Shown: positions 1 to 45,656 of the stretch, one piece after another | Position numbering within the stretch: position 1 is the first letter of the stretch | Layout of the letters: each line of letters opens with the position of its first letter | Source: Cheiracanthium punctorium | Taxonomy: Eukaryota; Arthropoda; Arachnida; Araneae; Cheiracanthiidae | Direction: 5' to 3' | DNA: 64,000 nucleotides | NCBI GenBank assembly: GCA_038373885.1 | Contig: JAWZYV010016978.1 | Location: forward strand, 496,001-560,000 | Made by a program: the position numbers and the translations under genes | The notes under the pieces: generated by a model | The model's database searches: none | The model's input: only the letters and a program-made list of their open reading frames with translations | Told to the model about the DNA's origin: nothing

Positions 1-128
1 ATGTTGCTGAAAATAGCGAAAAATCGCTTAAAAATGAGGGAACGTTTGGATTTTCAGATTTTTAAAGTAGCACAGATTGTTTTCTATATTTTTATACATG
101 ATTATGGAAATTTTCAAGGGGGATCGTA
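1..128 (+). repeat. Truncated relative of the 11.5-13.7 kb foldback element
   Basis: Bases 8-125 match 12995-13110, including AAAAATCGCTTAAAAATGAG and TTTTTAAAGTAGCACAGAT and the following TATACAT-ATTATG segment. This is a partial copy of the inner edge of the right arm of that element, cut by the window start. Confidence 0.7.
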
Positions 129-279
129 CAAACGGTGTAGAAATTATCAGGCCTTTTGTCCTTGACATTGCAATGTTTTTGCAGTCATGGCGGAATGAAG
201 AAGCAAGGGGGGGAAAAGATACGTCATTTCCTTTACTGAGTGTTACTTCCGTCAGAAAATAAATCTGAGTTACTCCCTA

Positions 280-450
280 GTTGCACCTAAAGAAGTTTTA
301 CTTCAAAAATTGTTTTAAAATAATATAATATTTAGAATACTTAGAATAATAAAATAGAACACTGTGAATGGCGAAAACAGGCCTCAATGATTAACTCGTT
401 TTTAGCGGTGGCAACTCATAAGCAGGCCGTTGCTTAGCGACGGCCCCGGG
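280..450 (-). repeat. Terminal fragment of the 56-61 kb inverted-repeat family
   Basis: Reverse complement of about 56155-56330. It shares the run of AATACTTAGAATAATAAAAT, the GGCAACTCATAAGCAGGC block and the terminal GCTTAGCGACGGCCCCG. It is a lone end, with no partner end seen nearby. Confidence 0.75.
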
Positions 451-3400
451 CGGATCAACGGTATTTTTTCTCGTAAAGCATGTTATCCTCAGATCCTAAG
501 ATTTGATGCAATTTTAAATTTGTGACATCAAAATGATGTCAAATTCACTTACAATTAGAATTTAACACAAAAAACTAATATCATACTTATATTACCATGG
601 CAAAAAAATTTACCATGGTAACATAATTGCCAAGTGCATATTAAAGGAAAGAGGGGTTCCAATCTTCCTTCCCCCTCCCAAAATTTCAATTTTTTAAACA
701 AAATAAAGTATTTTTGTGAAAAATTCTGCCTTTTCCAATCTTTGGATCCCCACCTCTTCCCAAATTTTTCTGAGTACGGTTCTGTCCATTACTGCCACTT
801 AAGCTGCCAAATTCAACAGTGAAATGAAAAAGGTAAGCTAATGTTTAGAGTTCTTAGTTTAGGATAATAAAAATACATAATATGAAAAAAAATGAACATT
901 ATTTTACAGAGTTCTTAAAGCTACTGCATCTATTTTACAGTTTTTTCATTGTATGTCTGGGAACAGACTTCAATTTACCCAAAGCTGTACATGCACACTA
1001 TGCTGTTATAGCAAATGCAATGAACTTTTGACCTGCTGCATGATACTTGTCCTCTTTGGAACATGCGGAGGAAATGTTGACCAAAGTCAACAAAATTGAT
1101 AATTTTCTTACTGCAAAACATACACAGAATCTTGAACAAATAAAAATAGATGCTTTTTCCCCCAGCACATCAGAAATGTGAAGTTCGATGCGTATTATAT
1201 TTTTCATTTGTACAATATTATTTATGCAGTATAATAAGTATCTTATGTAATTTCTAAATGAAAAGCAATACATATGTATTTTTTCTAAGCACTTAGATTT
1301 TGTTCTTTCCCAATTCATCTTAAGAGGCATTCCCACTTAAGATGCTTGCCCATTTAAAATGCTCTTTCAAGCTGGTCCGTTGAGCAGTGTCTTAAAGTCT
1401 CGCATAAAGCGAGTTTTACTGTATTTTGTTGATTGAGCTTTAAGTATGTAATACTTTTTAACATTAAACTTTTCACTATGTTTGGTGAAAATTGTGACCT
1501 ATGAAATGACTTATTCACAACTTGTATTCTTTCCTGTAATCTGAATAGAGCCAAGTAATACGCCTTTAAAAAAGACACAAAACAAAAATACTCTAACACA
1601 TTTTATTTATACACTTCACAATCAACAAACAACATTGATATCATTTCTGGATTAAGTACAGAGGCACAACATGAATGTTCCAAAGCCGAATGAGGAATGT
1701 AACAGTAAAATAAATTCAAGCTACACGTCTGCCTTGTCCAGTTAACATTTTTTCTTGAATATATTTCTTTCTATAACATTTATTATTATATAATATTCTT
1801 GTTTACCACATTTTTTCCCATATGCATATAATATTTTAAGCTGCAAAATCCAGCAGAATCAATTAAAATAAATAGATATGATCAACAACAATTAAAAACT
1901 TTTTAAAATATTTTTTCAACATTTTTTGATATTTCCAAAAATGAAAACTATTTTTTTTTTGTTCATAATAATGAAGAAAAAATAAATTATTAATTTTGTA
2001 CATATGAGTTTAAATAATATTCTTTGCATTAAAAAAAAATCTCAAATAAATTAACATTGAGTCCTATTATTGCAGAAATTGAGTCTTTAAGAAATGCACA
2101 CAGTGAACCCAATTGATATCCTTAGACTAGAACTTCTACTGAATGGAATGACACCTGAAAACCTATAATTCAATAAAAAAGAGAAAAACTTAAATTCGTA
2201 CAATATATGCATAACTTATTAATTTTGTACGATGTATGAAAATTCATTCTAACAATTTAAGTATCAAATCTAATTAGTTTATTTTAAACTGATCTTCAAG
2301 GACATAAGAGACATTTTGCTTTTTCAAACAATAGTTTTGAGAAGAATTTTTATTCATGGTTTAAATTATAATGAAAAAATCAAAAAAATTAATCATTAAT
2401 TATAACCTAAACATGCAAAATGAATGCTTCAGACTAGTAGAAATCCAGCCCTTTTAGAGTCGACCATTTTCAGCAATGTTTTAGGGTGTCCACTATTGTC
2501 TGGAGGCACAAATAGCAACACTAGTAATGTCACAAACCAAAACTTTGCCAAAATAGCATACTTTTTCCAAATTTTGGTAGCCAAAATGACACTTTCTCCA
2601 AAGTTTAGTTTTAAAAAAATCTTTTTTATTGCCATCATTTAAAAAAAAAAAAAAAAATTAAGAGCAATCAAGGAAATTAACTAATTTTCCTTTATATTTG
2701 AGCTTATATTTTCTTATGTATGCAATCAGTTTTTTACATCATACATTGATTGAATATGACTAACTTAATTTTCTGGTGATTTTATTTTTTAAAATATCAT
2801 GTCCGTGTATTTCCCAATTCATTCACACACTTAATGAACATAAAAATGTATCGCAGCAATCAAATCACAATTTGAAACCTAGAAGAACTACGGCATGTAA
2901 ATAGACAGTCCTGTGGAAGCTTCTAGGAGTTACTCTAATAGCGGATTAAGCTTGGAAAAGAAAAATAACAAATGACAAAACTTGTCTTATCCCTAAATTA
3001 GTAGCCTGGGGTAAAGGAAAAGTCATCAAATGTTTAAAAATGATATGAAAATGGCATTTTTTAACCATAAAAGTATCCTAATTTGCTTAATTCTTAATTT
3101 AATCTCCTTTTTAATTACTGCTGGACACCCTGTTAATATGTCATTTAGTAAATCATTTATGTTTGTAACTAAATACTGTCATCCGATGCAAAGCTCAAGC
3201 AGAAAGGCTTCTTCACTGTAATACCTTGTGTTTAAGAAGTATTACGGATTCAAGATAAGATTGATAAGTAACTTTTTATGTGTGTTATTTTAGGAAAGTT
3301 CATTTATCTCAGTACTATGGATAATTCTGTTGATATAACACAGAGATGTAAATGGATCAGCTGTAATCTGTAATGTTGAAGGAGATTATATGGCTAAAAA

Positions 3401-3734
3401 ATATCCAAAAATTATTGTGACTAATTGTTATAGACTGCACAAAAAAGCTGAGAGAATAAGTTGAGTGTATACTTAGAATGGGCAATTTAAAATTAGGATA
3501 GGGTTAAGCAAATGAAAATCTGGTCATTTTAAAATATTTTTCTTTAGTGGTTGTTCTTTAGGTTAAAAATAATAACCTAACAACAACTAGCCCAAGCAGA
3601 TTATAAAATTATGCTAATGCACTGAGTGTTCCATCTTTTAATTTTCTATGTCTGGACACCATAAATATTATCCCTGAAAATTAAAAGTTAAAGTACTTAA
3701 TATCGTAAATAAACTAACATCCACTTTCTTTAGA
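451..3734. other. Downstream flank of the V-ATPase gene, no gene seen
   Basis: AT-rich DNA with homopolymer runs and short open frames of no recognised similarity. It presumably includes the V-ATPase 3'UTR. Near 1375-1423 the sequence ending GCGAGTTTTACTGTA resembles one end of a pogo/Tigger-type element, but no partner end was found. Confidence 0.5.
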
Positions 3735-37473
<33,739 letters not shown>

Positions 37474-37483
<10 letters not shown>

Positions 37484-37508
37484 TTTAAAATCATGTGATG
37501 ATGAACAT
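37474..37508 (-). promoter_or_regulatory. TCATGTGA box and two tiny upstream ORFs before the V-ATPase B ATG
   Basis: TCATGTGA at 37491-37498 sits eight bases upstream of the start codon and fits the M-box/E-box (TCAYRTGA) bound by MITF/TFE factors, which are known to control V-ATPase genes in flies and mammals. On the coding strand an 18 nt uORF (37508 to 37491) ends in a TGA that overlaps the ATG of a second uORF (37494 to 37474). The second uORF's TAA lies inside the main coding start. Whether this segment is 5'UTR or promoter depends on the unmapped transcription start, so regulation is inferred. Confidence 0.4.
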
Positions 37509-37826
37509 GAACAGCAGCAGAAATTGACAGAACTTGTTAACCTGGCAACGCCTACAGCTGGAGTAAATTTCTTCTAAAAAGAAGTAACTAAATACAGACT
37601 GATAAATTAATCGAATACTATCTTGGTCAGCTGTGATGGCAAATGGACATTTTGCATAGTTTCTGAGTTCGAGGCTAAAATTCGTCTGTTGGTGGTGTTT
37701 AGATCCGCCAGCTCCTATTGAAATGCATTAAGTATCCATTTTATAATTACTGTTTCTCATTATTAACCGCTCGGAATGAGTTATCGTCTTTTTAATAGTT
37801 TTAATAGATGGTTTAGAAGACTATGA

Positions 37827-38488
37827 CAGAGTTGCCAACTCTCCTGATTTAGGCAGGAGACTCCTGATTTTTCATTGATCTCCTGCCAACCTGATTTAGG
37901 ATACATTTCTCCTGATTTTCAATTATTTGTTCATTTTCTCCTGATTTTTAATCATTCGTCACATAAATAATGCGATTTTTTGAATTTGAAATCTTTTTCT
38001 AGAGTTTTATCATTCCAAACCCACGCATATGTGACATCAAAAAGTTCGGGCTTCGCTGACAAATGTATAATAGTGAAAGAAGTGCTGCTTCATATTCTAA
38101 ATCATTGAAATTTCGGTCTTTTTCCATCACACTAAAAAATGATTATTTTTCGTTTGACAGTGTTTTGTTTAATACTCCAATGCCTTAATAATTGACCCCA
38201 ATTTTTAACTTTCTAACTTAAAATTTTTTATGTTACTAAATTTTTTACTAGCTACTGACTACCTAATAGAAGACATGAACCAAAATTAATTTTTTTTTGT
38301 GCTCCAAAAATATCTATCTGGCAACAAATAGCCCCAAAGAGAGATGCTTTTTTTTTCTCTCTATCCAAAATGTAGTTTTAGCTGATACAGTCTGATCTTT
38401 TAAAATTTAGTTTATTAATCGAAAACAAGTCTCCTGATTTTTAGAATAAAATCTCCTGATTTTTCACCTTGCCAGGTTGGCAACTCTG
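37827..38488. mobile_element. 662 bp element with 13 bp TIRs and CTCCTGATTTT repeats
   Basis: Perfect terminal inverted repeats CAGAGTTGCCAAC, flanked by CTATGA at 37821-37826 and 38489-38494. Both ends carry spaced copies of CTCCTGATTTT. The 6 bp duplication is short for hAT. It lies about 340 bp upstream of the V-ATPase ATG. Confidence 0.75.
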
Positions 38489-38855
38489 CTATGATATCAT
38501 ATTTCGCTTTAAAACTTTGTTAATAAAAAGAATAATAGCGTTCTAAAATTATTACGTTATTGCAAACACTGTATACATAATATGTCATTGTGTTGATTTT
38601 GAGATTTCTGAGTTTAAAATAGTACAATTCATTGAAAATCTCCCACATCTTTTTAAAGTACGATCTTTTTGATTATTCTTAGTATTTAATTATTATTAAC
38701 ATTTTAAATGAAATCTCACAATGAGGATAAAATTAATTTATAAAAAGCTATTATCTGTTAATGACTAATATTCCAGCTTCTTTTGCAACAGTTATATTTC
38801 TAGAAGAAAGTGTTAAATAATCTCGTAGGTCCAAACAAGCTGAAACCGAAACTAA

Positions 38856-39135
38856 CCCATTTATGCCTAGCGTCCCTTTTTTGGGACGGCATTATCGCTA
38901 TCATTCGAAAACGTTATTTATTTTTCCTAGCCTTTATTCGCGAGTACTGAACCTCAATTCCACAAAATATTTTAATATGGCAAGTAGGATGTTGACATTT
39001 CAATTTTTATACATAACGATTTTAAATGAAATCATTCCTTGTTCAAAAAGTTGACATCAGAAATTTATCAATTACTTCTGGTGTTAGCAAAGCAAAAATC
39101 GAAGAAAGTCGCAAAAATATCCAGGCACGAATGGG
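38856..39135. mobile_element. piggyBac-like MITE
   Basis: Ends CCCATTTATGCCTAGCGTCCC-like and, inverted, CCCATTCGTGCCTGG, flanked by CTAA on the left and TTAA on the right. CCC termini in a TTAA target are typical of piggyBac. One TSD base is changed. Confidence 0.7.
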
Positions 39136-39413
39136 TTAATCATCACCATAAGATCGCGCACGTGGCGCATCAAATACCGCCAGGTGACGTCACGAATTCG
39201 AGGACAGTCCCCAAACATAGATATTTTTTCCATTTTGTCCCCAAATTTAATCAGTTTTGCCCTTTTCTTCCCTGAAAGTTTCCGTTTAGTTTATTTCTTT
39301 CAGAAAAAACTGAAGAAATAAGAAAAATAAACCAACTAAAAGCGCCTTCTACTCAGAGAAACAATGAAATTCGATCTCTGAAAACGTTGTTGTCATTGTG
39401 TGTGTAATGTGTA

Positions 39414-39960
39414 CAGACATTCAATAAAGTGTTCGACTAAGAGTCAAATTTCCCTTTTCAATTTTATTAATGATTATTCCCGAAGAATCATGCTTTAAAT
39501 ATGAAACTGACATACGAAATTTTTCTTGCTCTCGAATACTTTTTTAGAGGATGTACAAAGTTTCACGAAAAATTATCACAAAATGAGCCAATGTAAAAAG
39601 CAATGTCTTCTGAAAAGTACAAATACTATGCAAAGAGTTAAATTTTGAATAAATGGCAATATTTCAACATGATGTTCCTACCCCCCAGACATTCAATAAA
39701 GTATTCGACTATGAGCCAAATTTCCCTTTTCAGTTTTGTTAATGATTAATCCCATCTCATGAAGAATCATGCTTTAAATATGAAACTGACGTACGAAATT
39801 TTTCTTGCTCTCGAATACTTTTTTAAAGGATACTATTTGTGATAGTTTTTCGTAAGTTTCACGAAAAACTATCACAAAATGAGCCAATGTAAAAAGCAAT
39901 GTCAATGCCAAGAGTCAAGTTTTGAATAAATGGCAATATTTTAACATGATGTTCCTTTCA
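39414..39960 (+). repeat. Tandem duplication of a ~270 bp unit
   Basis: Units starting CAGACATTCAATAAAGT at 39414 and 39686 are alike along their length, including ATCATGCTTTAAATATGAAA and AATTTTTCTTGCTCTCGAAT. The second copy has an extra GATAGTTTTTCGTAAG inverted-repeat segment. Confidence 0.85.
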
Positions 39961-40244
39961 TATTTCTGGTTTAAATAAATATTTATAAATGAATGAAATA
40001 CTTCCATTAATTTATTAGAAATAAGAATGCACAACTGATATAAAAAGCTGTGACAGTTCATTTTTAAGTATCAAAGTCAGTAAAGATTTAAAGTATCGGT
40101 ACGCTGGTCAGTAGCGGACTAACGGGGGGCGGAGGGGGCGGTCCGCCCCGGGCCACGACTGATAAGGGGCCCCGAATTCGTTAGAAAATTTTAAATTCCA
40201 GTTTCAATTTTTTTTATAAAAACTTTTTTTTTCTTTTTACCCTC

Positions 40245-40449
40245 CTTTAATGTGTGTGTACTTGCTCACAAGCATTCGCCACTACAAAGGCCCGAATTAC
40301 TGTCCATTTCATCATGGGGACACCCAGTGGGCGGACTACGTTACCCCCTATGAAGAGATGGACAAGTTAACATCCATGCCCAAGTGGGATTTCGAACCCA
40401 GACCATAGCGTGATAGAATGGTCTTTAGTAGCTACACCACCTGGGAGGC
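40245..40449 (-). mobile_element. tRNA-derived SINE (family a), diverged copy
   Basis: Reverse-orientation relative of 43294-43503. It shares the CCCAGGTGGTGTAG head, a degenerate B box, CATGGATGTTAACTTGTCC and AATGGACAGTAA. It is older than the 43.3 kb copy and no TSD was found. Confidence 0.8.
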
Positions 40450-40654
40450 TTTAGAAGAATGTTAATGTTCAAGATTATACCGAAATCTCAAGAGACGAAG
40501 CCAAATAATCCTGGGGCCCAGAATTATTAAGAGATTTGAAGTTCTAGTCTGAAAACTTCTAGTTACCATACATAAACGTATCAGCTAGGTATGACTGTAT
40601 AGGGAGCCTCGGCCTAGGGGCCCCTACAAAGGCGCCCATAAAATGGGGGGTCAA

Positions 40655-40838
40655 GGTAGGTCGTTTGCCTTTCTGCCCCCACCCCACCCCCAGAGTTTTA
40701 GTGCATTGTCTAGTATGTAAGCAAAACTGCACTAGAAAGCAAAATCAGAAATAAAATTGTCACAAGTGTGAAATTTGCCCCGCTCTAGAGAATTTATTTG
40801 AAGTCCCCCACCCCCTCCCCTAAGTTTTTTCCATAGGC
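40655..40838. repeat. Second copy of the C-rich repeat seen at 7170
   Basis: Shares TTTGCC...CCCCCAGAGTTTTAG, TGAAATTTGCCCC, CTCTAGA and the CCCCC-rich tail, in the same orientation as 7170-7366. Confidence 0.6.
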
Positions 40839-41922
40839 CCAATGATCATTAAGAGAGCTTAAGTTCTAATCTGAGAAATTCTAGTGACTATACATGTATA
40901 TGGGTCAGCAGGATATGAATGTATAGGGGCTCCCGAACAGTGCTTAGGTCTTCCTACTGTCTTAGTAATGACCTGTATGTAAATTATTTTTTACATAGGA
41001 AGACCTTTCCTATAATCAAAATATTGAGAAGCTACAAAAGTTTTGAAAGATTCTTTTCATTCCATGGCGAAATTATTTCCACGATACTCACGACGTAGAA
41101 ATAATTTCGGTTATTTTTGCCACGTTATTGACTAGACTGTGAATGGCTCTGAGGTGCTTCGAAGAAATTTTTCTTTTTATCTGGTAATATACCTTGAATA
41201 TTAACAACTCATATTGAAAATTCATTCGAAGATAGTCAGAGCCCCCAAATATGGGCCCCCCAAATACCTCCAATTTCATGAAAATACAGTTATTAAGAAT
41301 ACTTTAACTGTTGGTTCTGACGTGATATAGAAAAAAAATTGCACAGTGCAGTTATACATCTTCATATAAAGTGAATCCAGTGTTAAAAATTTTTGAAGGC
41401 CCCCAGGGACTCTCCGTACGGGGCCCGTAACATGGTCATTAACGCTAATTTATATAATTTCGAAGGACTGGTACAGCTGGCGCCAACTTCCCACATGAGA
41501 ACTATTGGCATGGAGATATAGCATCAATCTAGTATTTTCATATTATGAAAAAACATTTTTTGAAGGTACAACTGTTTCCAAGAAAAATCCCCAAAAGTAC
41601 CTCTCTATTTGGGACATTCCACTTACACGAATGGAGCATTTCGTCGTTACTTTTTTCTTCATTCGCCAACTGAGGGGGGGAAATACTATGTAAATGTAAC
41701 TCTACACATACCATATCTTATGCTTCCTTTAAAATTAACAAAAAATAAATAATATTGCGATTAAAAGAAGTTGTCACAAATCTACATAATTTATTTCTGA
41801 CTTGTGTACCATTTTAGAACAAAGTCGGCAAACATCATTTCAAACAAAAAAGAACATATAAAAAAAATATCAGGTTATTTACGTAGTTTTTTAATAGAGT
41901 CTATTGTATAGTTGATTGTGAG

Positions 41923-42113
41923 CAGGGGCGTAGCCAAGGGGGGGTTAGGGGTAGGTATTAGGAACTATGGGGGGTATGGCCCCTCATGGGGTCATACCCC
42001 CCATGAGGAATTTTTTGCCTTACAAAATGTATATTCTTCACTACATTATCATATACATGTATATGAGTTGTAGCAGTCGTAACCCCCATGAAAAATTTCT
42101 GGCTACGCCCCTG
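41923..42113 (+). mobile_element. 191 bp hAT MITE with perfect 8 bp TSD
   Basis: Ends CAGGGGCGTAGCCA and, inverted, CAGGGGCGTAGCCA (14 bp perfect), flanked by ATTGTGAG at 41915-41922 and 42114-42121. Youngest-looking of the three copies. Confidence 0.92.
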
Positions 42114-42208
42114 ATTGTGAGCTGTTTTGATACTTTTTACATTAGTAATGGTAAATGGAGTAACTGAAGTCAATTCAATTCGACAAAAAAAAATCTTGTC
42201 TACAGTAA

Positions 42209-42425
42209 TTATTTCTGCGTCATCTTGGCGTGAAGTAGCCAAGTCAAAGAATCTGAGCCAGGCATTGCATGCAAATATTTCATCGTAGCAATCTCATCTT
42301 GTTCTGATAAAGCAATAACCCTTCCGATGTCAAATAATTTTTCATATTCCACTGCATAGTAAAAGTTCAGCTCAATATCAGCAACTTCGTTGACTGACAC
42401 CAGAGGAAATCATATTTTAAAGACA
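42209..42425 (-). pseudogene. Possible fragment of a transposon-encoded protein
   Basis: Minus-strand frame with FYYAVEYEKLFDIGRVIALS, then EQDEIATMKYLHAMPGSDSL and TW. The spacing (xYAVxY...W/F-xIGRV...xxKYLH) resembles Tudor/SH3-like segments in some arthropod transposon proteins. The match is from memory of pattern, not sequence, and no neighbouring domain is visible. Confidence 0.25.
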
Positions 42426-43293
42426 GGAACAACGCAAAATGCTGTTAAAAAAATGTTTTATTCATGGAACATCCATTTTTTTTTCAGTATGTCTGACATT
42501 TTTGTGCGACTGTGATTTTAATTTTGTAAATTCGATTTTCAATTTATTTTCAGTTTTGCCGTACTTTTTAACTACCTTTGTTTCTGTGTCCTCGTCGAAG
42601 GAAGTTTTTCGAAACTTAAACTAATTAAAAATTATCTAAGATCGGCAATGAGGGAATAAAGATTATCAAATTTGGCTATTTTGTCCATAGAAAGAAGGTA
42701 GCTGCCACTGTTGACTTTGATGATGTCATTGACAAATTTAGCAAAGCGAAAGCACGCAAATATATTTTATCTTTATGAGGACAGTTTTGATTATTTTATT
42801 TTTTTAAATTTCCATAAATAATTTTCTGATTTAAGTTAATATACTCCAAATATTTGTTTTGTTTTTAATTAAATATTTTAATTAATTCCCTTTCAATCGC
42901 TTAAGTATACTGTTTTAAGGTGATACTTTATTTGTCAGATGATGTTAAAAAAATCTTTGAGAAAGATGTTTATTTACTATAAATGTATACATACATGATA
43001 AATAACAACTCTTGCATAGCTATGAAAGTATGCCAATAATGGGGTCAAACATAGGCAAAGTGTCTATTTTCAGTCATTTTGACAGTTCGGTTGCAATTTC
43101 TGTCATAATACACTACATTTTATAAAAAATAAAATCCACTTAGTTAAATTTGATCATACTTCTTTGCTCATTTCTGTCTTTGATAATTTTTAGTTTTAAT
43201 TTTACAGAAATATTTACATAATCCATAGATAGTATATTAATAATAGTCTAATAAATTTGTAGTATTGTATTGTAATTTATATTTAAATGAATC

Positions 43294-43503
43294 GCCGCCC
43301 AGGTGGTGTAGTGGCTAGAGAACCATTCTATCACGCCGTGAGTCCGGGTTCGAATCCCGGCTTGGGCATGGATGTTAACTTGTCCGTCCCTTCATAGGGG
43401 GTAGTGCTGTCCGCCCACTGGGTGCTCCCATAATAAAATGGACAGTAACTAGGGCCGTTGATGACAAAGGCTTGTGGCCAGTGCCTGCCCATTAGAAAAA
43501 AAA
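43294..43503 (+). mobile_element. tRNA-derived SINE (family a) with 13 bp TSD
   Basis: Flanked by ATTTAAATGAATC at 43281-43293 and 43504-43516. The head (43297-43370) still folds as a tRNA: acceptor arms GCCCAGG and CTTGGGC, A box TGGTGTAGTGG, and T-arm CCGGGTTCGAATCCCGG with a perfect B box. The anticodon-loop text CTATCACGC suggests a tRNA-Asp-like ancestor. The body and short A tail follow. The exact TSD and intact promoter boxes indicate a fairly recent copy. Confidence 0.92.
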
Positions 43504-44339
43504 ATTTAAATGAATCAAAATTCACTACTTACTTTTCAGTATGTAACAATTTTAATGTCTTGTGCACCAGCAATTCTTCATTGCGTTTTGACCTCTGTCT
43601 TTTAACAAAATACATTTTCTAAGTATTTTTTACTCTTGTATTAACTATTGTAAGGAAACCGCTGGAATTACATTTTTTTTTTGTTTTTTTCAAATCAATA
43701 GTTATCTAAATCTGTACTGTATTTTATGATTATATTTATTATAACAACAACAACCTTTTATATGTAACTAATATATTCGCTTATGCAATATCTTAGTAGA
43801 ATTTCGAGATACAAATAAGGCTTTTGGAACGTCATTGTAAACGTCAATAGTTAAATATTGCAAAATCTGTAAAATTAGGTGTCAACTTTATGGCTTAAAT
43901 AAGCATATATCTGTTTCAAAAAGAATTTGATATATTTAGATTCTTTATTTTAGATTTTATGCTTTATAATTTTATATTTATTTAAAAACACTTCTTTCAA
44001 TATGAATGTAATTCTTTAATTGTAAGAAATATTGATTGTATATAGTTTCTCTACGTCTTTAATGGTGCTTTTTTGTGTAAATCAGACCTAAGCCCTCCTT
44101 CTTTGAATATAAATATAATATTTAATAAATCAAATATGGAAATTTTTGTCCATTAATTTCATCAGAAGTGCTTATAATTTAAAGAATACTGAAATTTGAA
44201 GAAAAACTGAAATATATAAAATGTGTGTAAAGAACATAAATTGTATCTTACAACTAATCACATAAAAGTTCCAGAAACTAAAAAGCAATTTATTAAAAAT
44301 GGAATAAGTTTACCTTGAGCGAGACTTTTTCTATTTTAT

Positions 44340-44800
44340 AAATGCTTAAATCAGTATTCTATTATTATTATTATTATTATTATATGGTAATTCTCTAATC
44401 TAATGGTTATCAATCTTTGGATTGCTACCTCAAATGAATGTCGCAAAAAATAACCCTGGGATCACAAGGTGGATTTAAACGGAATCGAAAGGTACCGAAA
44501 TATTTTTCCTCTAAAAACAGGTTTCCGTTGAATAAAAGTGTCTTCAACAGAATGAACTATTTCCTTTCAAAACAAATTTGGTTTAGTCTCACTCTCCGCG
44601 CAACCAACCCGCCAAACTGTCAAAAACCACTTTCTCCTTCATGCCCCCCTCATTTCTTCCCGATTCTACCATTCCTCTCAAAATGCTGTTTGGGCAACAA
44701 AAATCCTGTAGATGGTCCCTTAAGAAAGTCCACCCAGGGTCAAGTTTGGGGGTCACGCACGGCTATTGTTAAAGCGAAGCCGTTTCACTGAAAAAAGATA
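44340..44800. other. Unclassified sequence with possible hAT end
   Basis: An ATT trinucleotide run (44357-44384) precedes AATGGTTATCAATCTTTGG, similar to the common hAT end CAGTGGTTCTCAA. No partner end was found. The open frame 44438-44791 has no recognised similarity. Confidence 0.3.
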
Positions 44801-45469
44801 TTTCCGTTGAATGTGTTTTCTTTCGGAAGAAAACTCATTTATGCGTTCTTTTCTTCGAGTACGGAGATCCAAATTTATTTCAAAATGAAATTTCGTTTAC
44901 CACAAGTAGAGCATCGAAGTCAAATAAATATTATTTTATCAAACATTCATAAAACCTACATACATGCTTTCTGTTATCATTTACAAGGCAGTATATTTTT
45001 AAGCAAGTTATTGAAAAGATATATTTATCAAAGTCGATACATATATCGACTAAAATGCTAAATTAATGTATACGTTTAGTCGATACACGTATCTATTAAA
45101 GTAGGATTTAAACGTTAAAATAACGATAAGAGTTTTTTAAGATTTTATACATGTTTATGAAGGTACATAATAGTATTTAACTGAACATTTTGGATTTGCC
45201 TATATATATTACACTAAATTTCATTTAAAAATAATTTTAATCGAAAAGTAAATAGGGTGTAGATGAAATTAAGTTTTATTGTTATATAATAAAACTTGTC
45301 TTAAATAGAAAGACATACTTTTGTTTAAGACTTTCTGTTTACTTCATTTTCCGTTGAATAAAAATTATATAGAGATGGACTAAGTGTTCACTGGACCAGG
45401 AAATACTTTCTTAAATAATAAGTTTATGCTTAGTTAAGGATTTACTTAAGGCAGGTTTTATTCTGTAAC

Positions 45470-45656
45470 GGTCCTGCCATGTGGGCGAGTGGATAGCACA
45501 GTGAATTTGGTAGATGCATGAAGCGTGAAGAACCAAGGTTCTTGTCTACCCGCGTTTGTCGATCTGACGGCCTACATTTTTGGGCGGTTTTCTCGAAATA
45601 TAACGTGAATACGCGTTAGAACCCCTTAAAAGTGACCTCGCTCAAGGCATCCTCTC
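45470..45656 (+). mobile_element. tRNA-derived SINE (family b)
   Basis: Head with TGGGCGAGTGGATAG (A-box-like, Ser/Leu type) and a decayed B box, then TTTGGGCGGTTTTCTCGAAA, TAACGTGAATACGCGTTAG and CTTAAAAGTGACCTCGCTC. The body recurs at 48930 and, reversed, at 58313. Confidence 0.75.

Noticed and set aside
590..625. Regulatory palindrome around two CCATGG sites
   Set aside because: Short imperfect symmetry in AT-rich DNA, likely by chance.
998..1336. 112-codon minus-strand ORF
   Set aside because: No recognisable domain. It lies downstream of the V-ATPase stop in AT-rich DNA; an unknown repeat relic cannot be excluded.
43297..43370. Functional tRNA gene
   Set aside because: It folds like a tRNA but continues into a SINE body with target duplications, and a sister copy exists at 40.3 kb.
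44438..44791. 117-codon ORF
   Set aside because: Proline/serine-rich reading of non-coding DNA, with no splice context or family resemblance.
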